Translations under genes and position numbers: made by a program
The notes under the pieces: generated by a model
Database searches by the model: none
What the model saw: only the letters and a program-made list of their open reading frames with translations
What the model was told of the DNA's origin: nothing
Shown: positions 34,065-43,276 of the stretch, one piece after another
Layout: every line of letters starts with the position of its first letter
Numbering within the stretch: position 1 is the first letter of the stretch
Origin: Zobellia galactanivorans
Lineage (GTDB): Bacteria > Bacteroidota > Bacteroidia > Flavobacteriales > Flavobacteriaceae
DNA length: 64,000 nt
Assembly (NCBI RefSeq): GCF_000973105.1
Contig: NC_015844.1
Span: 558,001-622,000 of the forward strand
Direction: 5' to 3'

Positions 34065-37000
34065 CTACTGTATTGGAGTATTGCTCAAATTATGTGATTT
34101 CGTTGATGATCCATCATTTATAGCAACAAAGCTATCCGCTATAGGAATAATAGAAGTATGTCTTCCATAAAAATAAACCTCTCCGCTAGAAGGCATTATA
34201 AAACTACCATTGTCATCATCAAAAAATGTTGAACTAGATGATTCGTTCCATGAAGTTTGTAAAGTAAGAAGAGAGGTTCCCGTCTGATTACTGCCTGTAT
34301 GTGCACTTAATGTGGCACCACCTTTGCCTGTACCATACGATTCAAGATTCACATTAATTGAAGTACCTGCTGGGGCAGTATACCTACCCGTTAGAGGATC
34401 AAATGTCGTTGGGGTTTCTATTGTTATGCTAATTATCACTGAATCACTTCCCCCATTACCATCGTTAACCGTTAGTTCTACATTATAATCCCCTGAACTT
34501 GTATAGGTATGGGATGGATTCATTTGACTTGAAGTATTGCCATCACCAAAATCCCATAAATAGGTTAAAGTGTCTCCGTTAGGGTCTGAAGAGCCACTGC
34601 CCGTAAATAATACCACAGAATTAGGCGCAGCACTACTAGGGCCCGAAGCTACCGCTTCCGGAGCAATATTCGTAACGGTGACCGTTAGGGTTCCGCTTAC
34701 TGCAGGGTTGTTTCCGTCATTGACCGTATAGGTGATTTCATCCTCGCCGGAAAAACCATTGTTCGGGGTATAACTGATAATCGTCCCGGAGATGGTCGCA
34801 TTGCCGTTTGTAGGGCCGCTTCCTATACCTACGGTAAGATTGTCGTTTTCCGGATCATTGATTTCACCGGACAGTTCAATAGCGTTATTGCTGGAGTTAC
34901 CAGCTACTGTAAACGTAAAATCGTTGGCCGTAGGCGGTTCGTTTGGCACTCCATTTACCTCTACCGTTAGTGTTCCACTCACTGCAGGGTTGTTTCCATC
35001 ATTGACCGTGTAGGTGATACCATCATTACCTGAAAAACCATTGTTCGGGGTATAGCTGATAATCGTCCCGGAGATGGTTGCACTGCCATTAAAAGGGCCG
35101 CTTCCTATGGCCACGGTAAGATTGTCATTTTCCGGATCATTGATTTCACCGGATAGTTCAATAGCGTTATTGCTGGAGTTGGCATCTACCGTAAACGTAA
35201 AATCGTTGGCCGTAGGCGGTTCGTTCGCAACCCCATTGACCTGTATGCTTAGCGTTCCGCTTACTGCAGGGTTGTTCCCATCATTGACCGTGTAGATGAT
35301 TTCATCCCCACCGGAAAAACCATTGTTCGGGGTATAACTGATAATCGTCCCGGAGATGGTCGCATTGCCGTTTGTAGGGCCACTTCCTATACCTACGGTA
35401 AGGTTGTCGTTTTCCGGATCATTGATTTCACCGGACAGTTCAATAGCGTTATTACTGGAGTTGGCATCTACCGTAAACGTAAAATCGTTGGCCGTAGGCG
35501 GTTCGTTCGCAACCCCATTGACCTGTACGCTTAGCGTTCCGCTTTCTGCAGGGTTGTTCCCGTCATTGACCGTGTAGATGATTTCATCCCCACCGGAAAA
35601 ACCATTGTTCGGGGTATAACTGATAATCGTCCCGGAGATGGTCGCATTGCCGTTTGTAGGGCCACTTCCTATACCTACGGTAAGGTTGTCGTTTTCCGGA
35701 TCATTGATTTCACCGGACAGTTCAATAGCGTTATTACTGGAGTTGGCATCTACCGTAAACGTAAAATCGTTGGCCGTAGGCGGTTCGTTCGCAACCCCAT
35801 TGACCTGTACGCTTAGCGTTCCGCTTACTGCAGGGTTGTTTCCGTCATTGACCGTATAGGTGATTTCATCCTCGCCGGAAAAACCATTGTTCGGGGTATA
35901 ACTGATAATCGTCCCAGAGATGGTCGCATTGCCGTTTGTAGGGCCACTTCCTATACCTACGGTAAGGTTGTCGTTTTCCGGATCATTGATTTCACCGGAC
36001 AGTTCAATAGCGTTATTACTGGAGTTGGCATCTACCGTAAACGTAAAATCGTTGGCCGTAGGCGGTTCGTTCGCAACCCCATTGACCTGTACGCTTAGCG
36101 TTCCGCTTTCTGTAGGGTTGTTCCCGTCATTGACCGTGTAGATGATTTCATCCCCACCGGAAAAACCATTGTTCGGGGTATAATTGATAATCGTCCCGGA
36201 GATGGTCGCATTGCCGTTTGTAGGGCCACTTCCTATACCTACGGTAAGGTTGTCGTTTTCTGGATCGCCAATATGGGGTTCCATGTCTATACTGTTGTTA
36301 GCGGAATTTGTAATAACGTTAACCGTAACATCACTGGCCGTAGGTGGTTGGTTGGCAACCGTAGTGACCGTAACCGTATACGCTTTAGTCATACTACCTT
36401 CCATGACCGTATATGTAATTGGATTGCTAAAATCCTGTTCCACTCCGGACATTGGGTTCACCGATTCACCAACAATCCCTATCGTAGGAATCAATGCCGT
36501 AACATCTGTACCAGATGGCAATTCTAGGAGGATTTCCGTGTCCGTTATACTCCCTTCTACTCCATTAATACTAAACGAAGTTATTTCAATAGCAATAGCT
36601 TGCTCCATTACCGTTACTGTCCACTCTTTTTCATCACCGTTCTCTGCCGTAACCGTATAGACCACCTGGTTCATGAAATCTTGCTGCTCTTCAGCTCCTG
36701 GTGAGACTGTAGCTCCCTCCGACACTGTCAGTACCGATGGTGCAATATTCCGTTCGCTTCCTTCCGGAACTGTTACAGATATTGTGTGGTTTTCAGAATC
36801 GATTATAGCCGTACCAATCTGTTCCGATAGTGAGAAACTTAGAATGTTATTCTCTCCCGATGAGAGTTCCTCCACTACTTCAAGCGCTACCTCTGTTGTA
36901 ATTTTCTGTCCGTTGCCATCCTGAAGATCAAACGTGAGAACTACCGTGCCTAGTTCTTGTGCTATAAAATTATATTGGTAAGTGCCAGGAACGATTTGAA

Positions 37001-37595
37001 CAAAGGTGTCAGTTTCCAGTCCCGTACCGTCTTCCTTAGTCCATTCCCCCGATCCAACGGTAATCTTATAATTACGTTCGTATGAGGCATACCCGGCCCC
37101 TTCATCACCAAGGGTAACCGTAATAGTAGTTTCGTCTCCCACAAGAAGTTCCTCATCGGCAGCGGTGGCCGTCCATGTTGCAGGCACATTTTCAAGAGTA
37201 TATACTAGTTCAAGTTCCTTGGCAAAACCATATGAATCCTCTGCTTGAAAGAGAACCTTATGCTCTCCGGCCTCAGAACCTATATAATGCAGGTTTTGGG
37301 ACAGCCCTTCAAAAAGATACATTTCTCCCGGTGCCAAGGGTTCTCCGTTATCATCCTCAAAAAAGCCTTCGCCTTCCTCTACCGTATACTTAAAGCCATA
37401 GGTAATTTCTTCCAAAATTTCCTCTGGAGATATAGTTAATACCGTTGCAAGAGATTCTTTAACATATCCTTCCTCCGTATTGTCCCCCAATAGATCGAAC
37501 TCTACTTCAGTTACAAGATTAACCTCCTTCGTACACGCGATAAGGATGGCCAACATCATAAAAAAATACACCAAAAATCTATAACTCTTGACCAT
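34065..37595 (-). CDS. Large repeat lipoprotein with cadherin-like and PKD domains (1176 aa)
   Basis: Lipoprotein signal MVKSYRFLVYFFMMLAILIAC. Two N-terminal Ig-like domains ('GEGFFEDDNGEPLAPGEMYL', 'GSGEWTKEDGTGLETDTFVQ') recall the TraQ/DUF3872 fold of conjugative elements. Two DUF5018-like domains follow ('NNILSFSLSEQIGTAIIDSE', 'QDFSNPITYTV'), then six 94-residue Big_9/cadherin-like repeats ('NEPPTANDFTFTV', 'YTPNNGFSGEDEITYTVNDG'), a PKD domain ('YLWDFGDGNTSSQMNPSHTY') and a 110-residue unique C-terminus. No T9SS C-terminal signal is evident. A surface-exposed adhesin or binding stalk is likely. The gene is monocistronic as far as seen. Confidence 0.85.
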   Translation of the reverse strand: MVKSYRFLVYFFMMLAILIACTKEVNLVTEVEFDLLGDNTEEGYVKESLATVLTISPEEILEEITYGFKYTVEEGEGFFEDDNGEPLAPGEMYLFEGLSQNLHYIGSEAGEHKVLFQAEDSYGFAKELELVYTLENVPATWTATAADEELLVGDETTITVTLGDEGAGYASYERNYKITVGSGEWTKEDGTGLETDTFVQIVPGTYQYNFIAQELGTVVLTFDLQDGNGQKITTEVALEVVEELSSGENNILSFSLSEQIGTAIIDSENHTISVTVPEGSERNIAPSVLTVSEGATVSPGAEEQQDFMNQVVYTVTAENGDEKEWTVTVMEQAIAIEITSFSINGVEGSITDTEILLELPSGTDVTALIPTIGIVGESVNPMSGVEQDFSNPITYTVMEGSMTKAYTVTVTTVANQPPTASDVTVNVITNSANNSIDMEPHIGDPENDNLTVGIGSGPTNGNATISGTIINYTPNNGFSGGDEIIYTVNDGNNPTESGTLSVQVNGVANEPPTANDFTFTVDANSSNNAIELSGEINDPENDNLTVGIGSGPTNGNATISGTIISYTPNNGFSGEDEITYTVNDGNNPAVSGTLSVQVNGVANEPPTANDFTFTVDANSSNNAIELSGEINDPENDNLTVGIGSGPTNGNATISGTIISYTPNNGFSGGDEIIYTVNDGNNPAESGTLSVQVNGVANEPPTANDFTFTVDANSSNNAIELSGEINDPENDNLTVGIGSGPTNGNATISGTIISYTPNNGFSGGDEIIYTVNDGNNPAVSGTLSIQVNGVANEPPTANDFTFTVDANSSNNAIELSGEINDPENDNLTVAIGSGPFNGSATISGTIISYTPNNGFSGNDGITYTVNDGNNPAVSGTLTVEVNGVPNEPPTANDFTFTVAGNSSNNAIELSGEINDPENDNLTVGIGSGPTNGNATISGTIISYTPNNGFSGEDEITYTVNDGNNPAVSGTLTVTVTNIAPEAVASGPSSAAPNSVVLFTGSGSSDPNGDTLTYLWDFGDGNTSSQMNPSHTYTSSGDYNVELTVNDGNGGSDSVIISITIETPTTFDPLTGRYTAPAGTSINVNLESYGTGKGGATLSAHTGSNQTGTSLLTLQTSWNESSSSTFFDDDNGSFIMPSSGEVYFYGRHTSIIPIADSFVAINDGSSTKSHNLSNTPIQ
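34660..36355 (-). repeat. Six tandem 282-bp repeats inside the repeat lipoprotein
   Basis: The period is exactly 282 bp (94 codons). The inner copies are almost identical at DNA level, and only the first (near 36240-36355) is clearly diverged. Copy-specific changes such as GGDEII/GEDEIT/GNDGIT are shared between non-adjacent copies, which points to ongoing unequal exchange. Copy number probably varies between strains. Confidence 0.9.
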
Positions 37596-38369
37596 ACTGA
37601 ATTGAAAATCAAATATCTAAAAGAAAAAAAATAAACTTATAGACTCTTGTTTAAAAATTTACGTCGTTAGTTAGGTCTAAATATAGATAACTTAAAGGTG
37701 AAGTAATTAACTTTTACGAAAAAGCATAGCGCCTTGAGCATCAAAAATATTTAAAGTAAACTCGATTATAAAAGAGATAGTTAAAACAGAAAAATTGTAG
37801 CATTATTGCTACATAAAGTATTTTTCGACGCAAAGGGCAACTTTAGTTCGACTAAAGTCAATCATGCACAAATCAACCTGAAATGTAATTATTAAGAAAG
37901 TCCATAGTCCTTCCCTTTTTAGTTAACACATACCACAACTAAACAAGTAAATTGCAGGTTTGGCAATACCCTTTTAGTTAATCCTTCTTTACTACCCTGT
38001 ACGAGATATTATACTTTTAAACAAAAAAATACCAGTAATATTGACTGCAAAGCAATGGGCCGTCCACAATACATTGCTTTATAAAATGGAACGGCAATAA
38101 AAACTAATTTTGGTTTAGAACTTAGATATGGACAATCGAACTCGAATCTGCCGCCAAACGGGCACAAAAAAAACCAGCAAAAGTGTATTTTTCCGGCTTT
38201 CATTTATTTGCGTATTTTAAAAAAATTAACACCCTATTTGTCGGGCCGGCAGGATTAGCTGCGCTGAACCTGAAAGAGGGTCGGTGCTCAAGACAATCCG
38301 ACACAGGCTATCGCCTGTCCATATTTTTTTTCCGGTTTAAGTGCCGTTGGCACTACACCTTTAAAAACA
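37596..38369. other. Intergenic stretch, no gene found
   Basis: No credible gene on either strand; small frames at 38009 and 38183 are composition artefacts. A hairpin with an 8-T run at 38303-38331 (ACAGGC/GCCTGT) and a short GTGCC/GGCAC palindrome at 38341-38353 are present. Bases 38245-38262 (CGGGCCGGCAGGATT) imitate the 3' end of the tRNA-Pro gene. Confidence 0.5.
38303..38331 (+). terminator. Hairpin with T-run
   Basis: ACAGGC-TATC-GCCTGT followed by CCATATTTTTTTT. No plus-strand gene ends here, so it may close an unrecognised transcript or be a relic. Confidence 0.45.
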
Positions 38370-38402
38370 AAAAATCCGATCACTTTCGTAATCGGATTTT
38401 CT
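38370..38402 (-). terminator. Terminator of the tRNA transcript
   Basis: AAAATCCGAT and ATCGGATTTT arms around CACTTTCGTA, placed 4 bases beyond the 3' end of tRNA-Pro on the minus strand, with A-tracts giving the U-run. Confidence 0.8.
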
Positions 38403-38405
38403 TGG

Positions 38406-38480
38406 TCGGGGTGGCAGGATTCGAACCTGCGACCTCCTGCTCCCAAAGCAGGCGCGATAACCGGGCTACGCTACACCCCG
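38406..38480 (-). tRNA. tRNA-Pro (anticodon TGG)
   Basis: On the minus strand the acceptor stem CGGGGTG pairs with CACCCCG, the T-arm reads GCAGGTTCGAATCCTGC, and the anticodon arm CCTGCTTTGGGAGCAGG has TGG in the loop. CCA is not encoded. It is co-transcribed behind tRNA-Ser, 34 bases away. Confidence 0.95.
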
Positions 38481-38514
38481 ATAATTCGGTTATCTATTAT
38501 TACAAAGAAAATTG

Positions 38515-38598
38515 CGGAGAGAATGGGACTCGAACCCATGCGACACTTACGCGTCGACAGATTAGCAATCTGCTCCGTTACCACTCCGGCACCTCTCC
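38515..38598 (-). tRNA. tRNA-Ser (anticodon GCT)
   Basis: Minus strand: acceptor GGAGAGG pairs with TCTCTCC, the anticodon arm GCAGATTGCTAATCTGC carries GCT, there is a long variable arm (GTCGACGCGTAAGTGTC region) as expected for serine tRNA, and the T-arm is ATGGGTTCGAGTCCCAT. It reads AGC/AGT codons. Confidence 0.95.
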
Positions 38599-38782
38599 TA
38601 ATAATTTCTTCAAAGAACTTATTTTAGCACGTCTCCATGACTAAAATTGCGGTTGCAAATGTACCGCTTAGAATTCGAGATCGCAACTATTTTTTACATT
38701 TTTTTCAAGAAGTTTTATCACGACCATTATCTTCCTTTCAAAAATAAAAAAACCTGGACTTTCAATCCGTCATACCACCCTA

Positions 38783-40831
38783 TTATTCAGGATATTCCAC
38801 TCGAAGGTGATAAATATTGATCAACTTCTGCTTAAAAATCTTTTTTATGGCTTCTATCTCCTTGAAGGTGATATTGGCATTTAAAAATTGTCCCGCGGCC
38901 ATTTGTCCCGCTATAATTTTATCTACAAATTCTTCTATTATTCCCGAAGTAGGGTTTTTTAAACTCTTTGATGCCGCCTCTACCGAATCGGCCATCATCA
39001 GAATGGCCGTTTCCTTTGAAAAGGGTATAGGACCAGGATACCTGAAAAAAGATTCGTCTACGTCTTCCTCTAGCTCTTGTTGCTTCTTAAAAAAGTAATA
39101 GACCAAAGTTGTACCGTGGTGAGACCTGATAAAATCGATTACCCGATCGGGCAAGTTGTTCTTCCTGGCCAACTCAATACCGTCGATCACATGGTTGATT
39201 ATAATTTTTCCACTGTCTTTGGGCGAAAGTTCGTCATGGGGATTCACGTTCGTAATCTGGTTTTCGGTAAAATAGGTAGGGTGCAACATTTTGCCTATAT
39301 CATGGTAGAGGGCCCCCACCCTCACCAACATGGCATTCGCCCCAATTTCATTGGCTGCGGCTTCCGCTAGGTTGGCTACCTGTAAAGAATGGTGAAACGT
39401 ACCTGGCGCCTTGTTCGACAGTTCTTTCAACAACTTCGAATTGGTATCGGACAACTCTAATAGGGAAACGTCGGAAACCAACCCAAACACCTTTTCGTAC
39501 ACATAGATCAAAGGCTGTACAAAAAGGGTGATCATTCCATTTAAAAAGAAAAGTCCTAAAGTAAACCACTGTATATTGTCTAAATTACCTTCGTGTATAA
39601 TGTGGAACGCCAAATACCCCACCACGTAGATCAGGGTAATCTGACCGACCGATATAAAAAGATTGGCCCTCTTATAAAGTTCCGATACCGTTAAAATGGT
39701 AACAATACCAACAATGATCTGTAAAAAAATGTACTCAAAGCTATTGGGCACCACAAAACCGAGTATAAGCACCGTCAAGACATGAACGAACAGTCCTAAA
39801 CGGGCATCGAAAAAGGTTTTGAGAATCAGGGGCAAAATACATATCGGAACCACGAATACATAGGCCTCGTTATATTTGACCACCATGGTTGTGACCAAGA
39901 CCATAAAAAGAATATTGAAGAATATAAAGGTAACCTTGGTATTGTTATCAAAATTCTCCCTTCTGTACTTCTTTAAAAACAGAAACAGCATCATCAGCAC
40001 CAAGGCTACAAGCACGGTATATCCGAATAAAATAAAATAGTAATTATTGGAAGTCCATAACTCAGACTCGTACTCGGTCTTCAGGGAGTTTAAGATGTTC
40101 AGGTTCTCGGCCTCTACCACTTCACCCCGAGCTATTATGAGTTTCCCCTCATCTACGGTACCCCGCGTGTGCGAGATATTCGACAAGGCTTCGTTCAGGG
40201 CCTTCTCCGAGAGGTTTTTATCATATGTCACATTGGGCCTTACCAAATCAAGAAAAAGGCCTTGATATTCCTGTTCGTACATGGAAAGGTCCTTCTCTCG
40301 AAGTATTCTTTTCAATACGGGCCGTAAATTCTTTATCCGGACCAGACTATTGAGCGGTACACTTTCGGCTTCATTGTTTTTTACCAGGTAAAGGCGTTGT
40401 TTTTCCACCTTTCCGTTCAACTTTTCCAAAACACCGGTTTTGTACAAGCGCCTTAAAATATCCTTCCCCGCCGAATACAAGGCTTCACGGGCACTTGCAC
40501 TATATCTTTCTTCATTGAATACGGAAGTAAACTTTTTATTGTACACCTTCAAGACGGTGTCTTCTACCGTTTCATCAAATCGGTAATAATCGATTTGGTT
40601 GTTCAACAGTTCGTTTTTCTCCTTTTCAATATCCTCGGCACTTTTCTGTATGGAAAAATCAAAAGGTGCGTAGAGATTTTCATACTGCCACGGCTTTCCT
40701 TTTTGAAACTCATACTTGAACTTTCCTCCCTTAGGAAAGAAAAAAACAATACATGCCACCGAAACCAAATACAGAAAGTACTTATACAGGAGGGATTGGT
40801 TCTTAAAAAGTTTGTCCAAAAATTTGCGCAT
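38783..40831 (-). CDS. 7TM-HD family phosphohydrolase (PgpH-like), 682 aa
   Basis: The ATG at 40831 (MRKFLDKLFKNQSLLYKYFL) is chosen; the frame upstream to 40894 adds 21 unlikely residues. One N-terminal TM, a long extracytoplasmic 7TMR-HDED domain, about seven TM helices, and a C-terminal HD domain with 'FHHSLQVANLAEAAANEIGA' and 'YHDIGKMLHPTYF'. Family members such as Listeria PgpH hydrolyse c-di-AMP; that activity is inferred here. The gene is divergent from the thiolase. Confidence 0.88.
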   Translation of the reverse strand: MRKFLDKLFKNQSLLYKYFLYLVSVACIVFFFPKGGKFKYEFQKGKPWQYENLYAPFDFSIQKSAEDIEKEKNELLNNQIDYYRFDETVEDTVLKVYNKKFTSVFNEERYSASAREALYSAGKDILRRLYKTGVLEKLNGKVEKQRLYLVKNNEAESVPLNSLVRIKNLRPVLKRILREKDLSMYEQEYQGLFLDLVRPNVTYDKNLSEKALNEALSNISHTRGTVDEGKLIIARGEVVEAENLNILNSLKTEYESELWTSNNYYFILFGYTVLVALVLMMLFLFLKKYRRENFDNNTKVTFIFFNILFMVLVTTMVVKYNEAYVFVVPICILPLILKTFFDARLGLFVHVLTVLILGFVVPNSFEYIFLQIIVGIVTILTVSELYKRANLFISVGQITLIYVVGYLAFHIIHEGNLDNIQWFTLGLFFLNGMITLFVQPLIYVYEKVFGLVSDVSLLELSDTNSKLLKELSNKAPGTFHHSLQVANLAEAAANEIGANAMLVRVGALYHDIGKMLHPTYFTENQITNVNPHDELSPKDSGKIIINHVIDGIELARKNNLPDRVIDFIRSHHGTTLVYYFFKKQQELEEDVDESFFRYPGPIPFSKETAILMMADSVEAASKSLKNPTSGIIEEFVDKIIAGQMAAGQFLNANITFKEIEAIKKIFKQKLINIYHLRVEYPE

Positions 40832-40919
40832 GAGCTTAGTATATGAGTCAAAAATAGAAAATAATAAACTTACCGAAGGCTTTTCTGGCAACAACGAAAA
40901 ACGTTGCCTATTAATTTCT

Positions 40920-40927
40920 TAGTTTTG
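40920..40927 (+). promoter_or_regulatory. -7 promoter element of the thiolase gene
   Basis: TAGTTTTG fits the Bacteroidetes -7 consensus TAnnTTTG and lies 24 bases before the ATG at 40952. It rules out the earlier ATG at 40904 as the start. No good -33 TTTG at the usual spacing was found. Confidence 0.5.
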
Positions 40928-40951
40928 CGAAACAGAAATTCTTGTATAATT

Positions 40952-42124
40952 ATGAACGATGTAGTTATTGTATCTGCCTCAAGAACTCCAATTGGCAGCT
41001 TTATGGGGGGGTTATCGACCATTCCGGCCCCTAAGTTGGGCGCCGTGGCCATCAAGGCGGCACTCGCCAAAATAAATCTTGCCCCCAATTCGGTAGAAGA
41101 AGTTTTTATGGGCAATGTAGTTCAAGCGGGCACGGGCCAAGCACCTGCCCGACAGGCCGCTATCTTTGCGGACATTCCTGATTCGGTACCCTGCACTACC
41201 ATCAACAAAGTCTGTGCCTCGGGTATGAAATCGGTCATGCTGGCCGCTCAGGCAATCGCCTTGGGCGATATTTCCATTGCCGTTGCCGGAGGAATGGAAA
41301 ACATGAGCCTTATACCTCATTACGTTCATATGAGAAACGGTCAAAAATTCGGTCCCGCGACCCTAGAGGACGGAATGCAAAAAGACGGTCTTGTCGACGC
41401 ATACGACCAACAGGCCATGGGAGTCTGTGCAGACGCCTGTGCAACCGAATACCAATTCTCTAGGGAAGACCAAGATAAATTTGCCATACAATCGTACGAA
41501 CGATCGGCAAACGCATGGAAAAACGGAAAATTCAACAACGAGGTGACTCCCGTTGAAGTACCGCAACGCCGTGGGGAACCTATAATTATTTCCGAGGACG
41601 AAGAGTTCAAGAATGTTAGAATGGACAAAATTCCGGCCTTACGCCCCGCCTTCTCCAAAGATGGTACGGTAACCGCCGCGAACGCTTCCACGATAAACGA
41701 CGGCGCCGCCGCCTTGGTACTCATGAGTGCTGACAAGGCAAAAGAACTCGGACTCACACCCTTGGCAACCATAAAAAGCTATGCCGATGCCGCACAAGAA
41801 CCCAAATGGTTTACCACCGCACCGGCAAAGGCCCTTCCGAAGGCCATCGCCAAAGCGGGCATATCGATCAACGATATCGACTTTTTCGAGTTCAACGAAG
41901 CCTTTTCAGTGGTTGGACTGGCCAATATGAAGTTATTGGGACTCACGGACGACAAGGTAAACGTAAACGGCGGAGCGGTATCCCTAGGGCATCCATTGGG
42001 CTGTTCAGGAGCACGTATTCTCGTTACACTTCTCAACGTCTTGGAACAAAACAATTCCAAAATAGGGGCTGCCGCAATATGTAATGGCGGAGGTGGCGCT
42101 TCTGCAATAATCGTAGAACGATAA
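40952..42124 (+). CDS. Acetyl-CoA C-acetyltransferase (thiolase), 390 aa
   Basis: Starts [20 protein letters not shown]. The active-site cysteine is Cys88 in '[13 protein letters not shown]', the His and second Cys motifs are '[17 protein letters not shown]' and 'CNGGGGASA'. It condenses two acetyl-CoA, or cleaves acetoacetyl-CoA, in fatty-acid and ketone metabolism. Length is normal for AtoB/PhaA-type thiolases. The start follows from the promoter position and from alignment of the usual N-terminus. The NlpC/P60 gene follows after 24 bases. Confidence 0.95.
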   Translation: MNDVVIVSASRTPIGSFMGGLSTIPAPKLGAVAIKAALAKINLAPNSVEEVFMGNVVQAGTGQAPARQAAIFADIPDSVPCTTINKVCASGMKSVMLAAQAIALGDISIAVAGGMENMSLIPHYVHMRNGQKFGPATLEDGMQKDGLVDAYDQQAMGVCADACATEYQFSREDQDKFAIQSYERSANAWKNGKFNNEVTPVEVPQRRGEPIIISEDEEFKNVRMDKIPALRPAFSKDGTVTAANASTINDGAAALVLMSADKAKELGLTPLATIKSYADAAQEPKWFTTAPAKALPKAIAKAGISINDIDFFEFNEAFSVVGLANMKLLGLTDDKVNVNGGAVSLGHPLGCSGARILVTLLNVLEQNNSKIGAAAICNGGGGASAIIVER

Positions 42125-42148
42125 TCCATACCCGAACCAACCAGTCTT

Positions 42149-42901
42149 ATGCAATACGGAATTTGTCCCCTAAGTATAGTCTCCGTTCGCGCAAATGCCG
42201 ATGAAACCTCAGAAATGGTTTCACAATTGGTCTATGGCGAACACTTCAAAGTCTTAGAACGAAGAAAAGCATGGAGCCGCATTCGTGTGGCCTTTGATAA
42301 ATTTGAAGGATGGGTGAGCAATCATCAGATGACCTTGATCTCGGAAGAGACCTATAACCATATAGAATCTTCAGACAAGGTAGGCTACAGTTCCGACCTG
42401 ATCTCCTTTGTAGAAACCGAAAACTCAGTCCTGCTACCGGTCATCCTTGGTTCGTCTACCGGCAATTGTGCGGTACTCTCCCATACCTTCGACGGTAAAT
42501 CTACCGGTCAACAAAAAGACAAAACCCAACTCATACAAACCGCCTTGCTCTACCTCAACGCCCCTTATCTTTGGGGCGGAAAAACCCCCTTCGGCATAGA
42601 TGCGGCCGGGTTTACCCAAATGGTCTATAAAATCAATGGTTATCGCTTATTGCGAAAGGCCGACCAGCAAGCCAAACAAGGAAACCCCCTAAGCTTTATC
42701 GAAGAAACCGAAGCGGGCGATCTGGCGTTTTTCGACAATTCCGATGGCGAGATCTACCATGTAGGCATTATCATGGAAAACAATTATATCATTCACGTAG
42801 ACGGAAAGGTCCGTATAGACCGTATCGACCACACCGGAATTTTCAATGCGGAGAACGGTAGCTACTCCCACAAACTAAGGGTCATTAAAAAGATCATCTA
42901 G
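42149..42901 (+). CDS. NlpC/P60-fold protein, catalytic Cys replaced by Ala (250 aa)
   Basis: An N-terminal SH3-like domain ('ICPLSIVSVRANADETSEMV', 'WSRIRVAFDKFEGWVSN'), a second SH3-like part to about residue 120, and an NlpC/P60 domain ('NAPYLWGGKTPFGIDAAGFT', 'AGDLAFFDNSDG', 'YHVGIIMENNYIIHVDGKVR'). Such enzymes cut D-Glu-diaminopimelate bonds in peptidoglycan. Here the motif normally read DCSG is D151-A152-A153-G154, so the nucleophile is missing while His in 'YHVGI' remains. No signal peptide is seen, which is usual for this flavobacterial group. It may be an inactive binding protein. Confidence 0.85.
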   Translation: MQYGICPLSIVSVRANADETSEMVSQLVYGEHFKVLERRKAWSRIRVAFDKFEGWVSNHQMTLISEETYNHIESSDKVGYSSDLISFVETENSVLLPVILGSSTGNCAVLSHTFDGKSTGQQKDKTQLIQTALLYLNAPYLWGGKTPFGIDAAGFTQMVYKINGYRLLRKADQQAKQGNPLSFIEETEAGDLAFFDNSDGEIYHVGIIMENNYIIHVDGKVRIDRIDHTGIFNAENGSYSHKLRVIKKII

Positions 42902-43225
42902 CCTTTTCCTATACTAAAGAATCGGATTTTCTAGCGCGAAATTACCTCAGAGGAACAACCTCTTCGCTCTTTGGGGTTTTGCACCTCCTAGTTTCAACAG
43001 CCCTATCGGTCGACTGATGAAGATCTATCTACTGGATTACACCTTTTCCATAAAACGAGAGGTCGTTATTACAAAAGTCTAACAGACAACCTTTATCTTA
43101 AAATACCTGCTTCTCCCCCATTTTAGGAATCGACCATAAAAATGAACCTAATCCTATTTCACCCCCCTTCCCGTTACATAGATCGACACACTCCCCATTC
43201 CCAAGAAAACTTTGTAAACAAAAAA
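42902..43225. other. Intergenic stretch, no gene found
   Basis: No coding potential or hairpin of note before the terminator at 43226; the open frame from 43142 runs through the terminator and into the antisense of the TPR gene. Confidence 0.6.
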
Positions 43226-43255
43226 TCCCCCAAGGAAATTCCTTGGGGGATTTTA
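43226..43255. terminator. Bidirectional terminator
   Basis: TCCCCCAAGGAA and TTCCTTGGGGGA form a perfect 12-bp hairpin flanked by A and T tracts. It serves the NlpC/P60 gene from the left and the TPR gene from the right. Confidence 0.9.
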
Positions 43256-43276
43256 GATATTGTATCGCTTCAACGA

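Noticed and set aside
34065-34400. Type IX secretion C-terminal domain on the repeat protein
   Set aside because: The C-terminus lacks the conserved Por-CTD motifs, and the N-terminus is a lipoprotein signal.
34660-36355. Possible CRISPR-like array
   Set aside because: The unit is 282 bp, has no unique spacers and is in frame with a 1176-residue protein.
34792-36660. Series of 73-residue plus-strand frames spaced 282 bp
   Set aside because: They are antisense shadows of the cadherin-like repeats of the gene on the minus strand.
38183-38644. 153-residue plus-strand frame
   Set aside because: It is the antisense of two tRNA genes.
40904-40951. Upstream ATG of the thiolase frame
   Set aside because: It lies before the -7 element at 40920-40927, and adds 16 residues before the conserved thiolase N-terminus.
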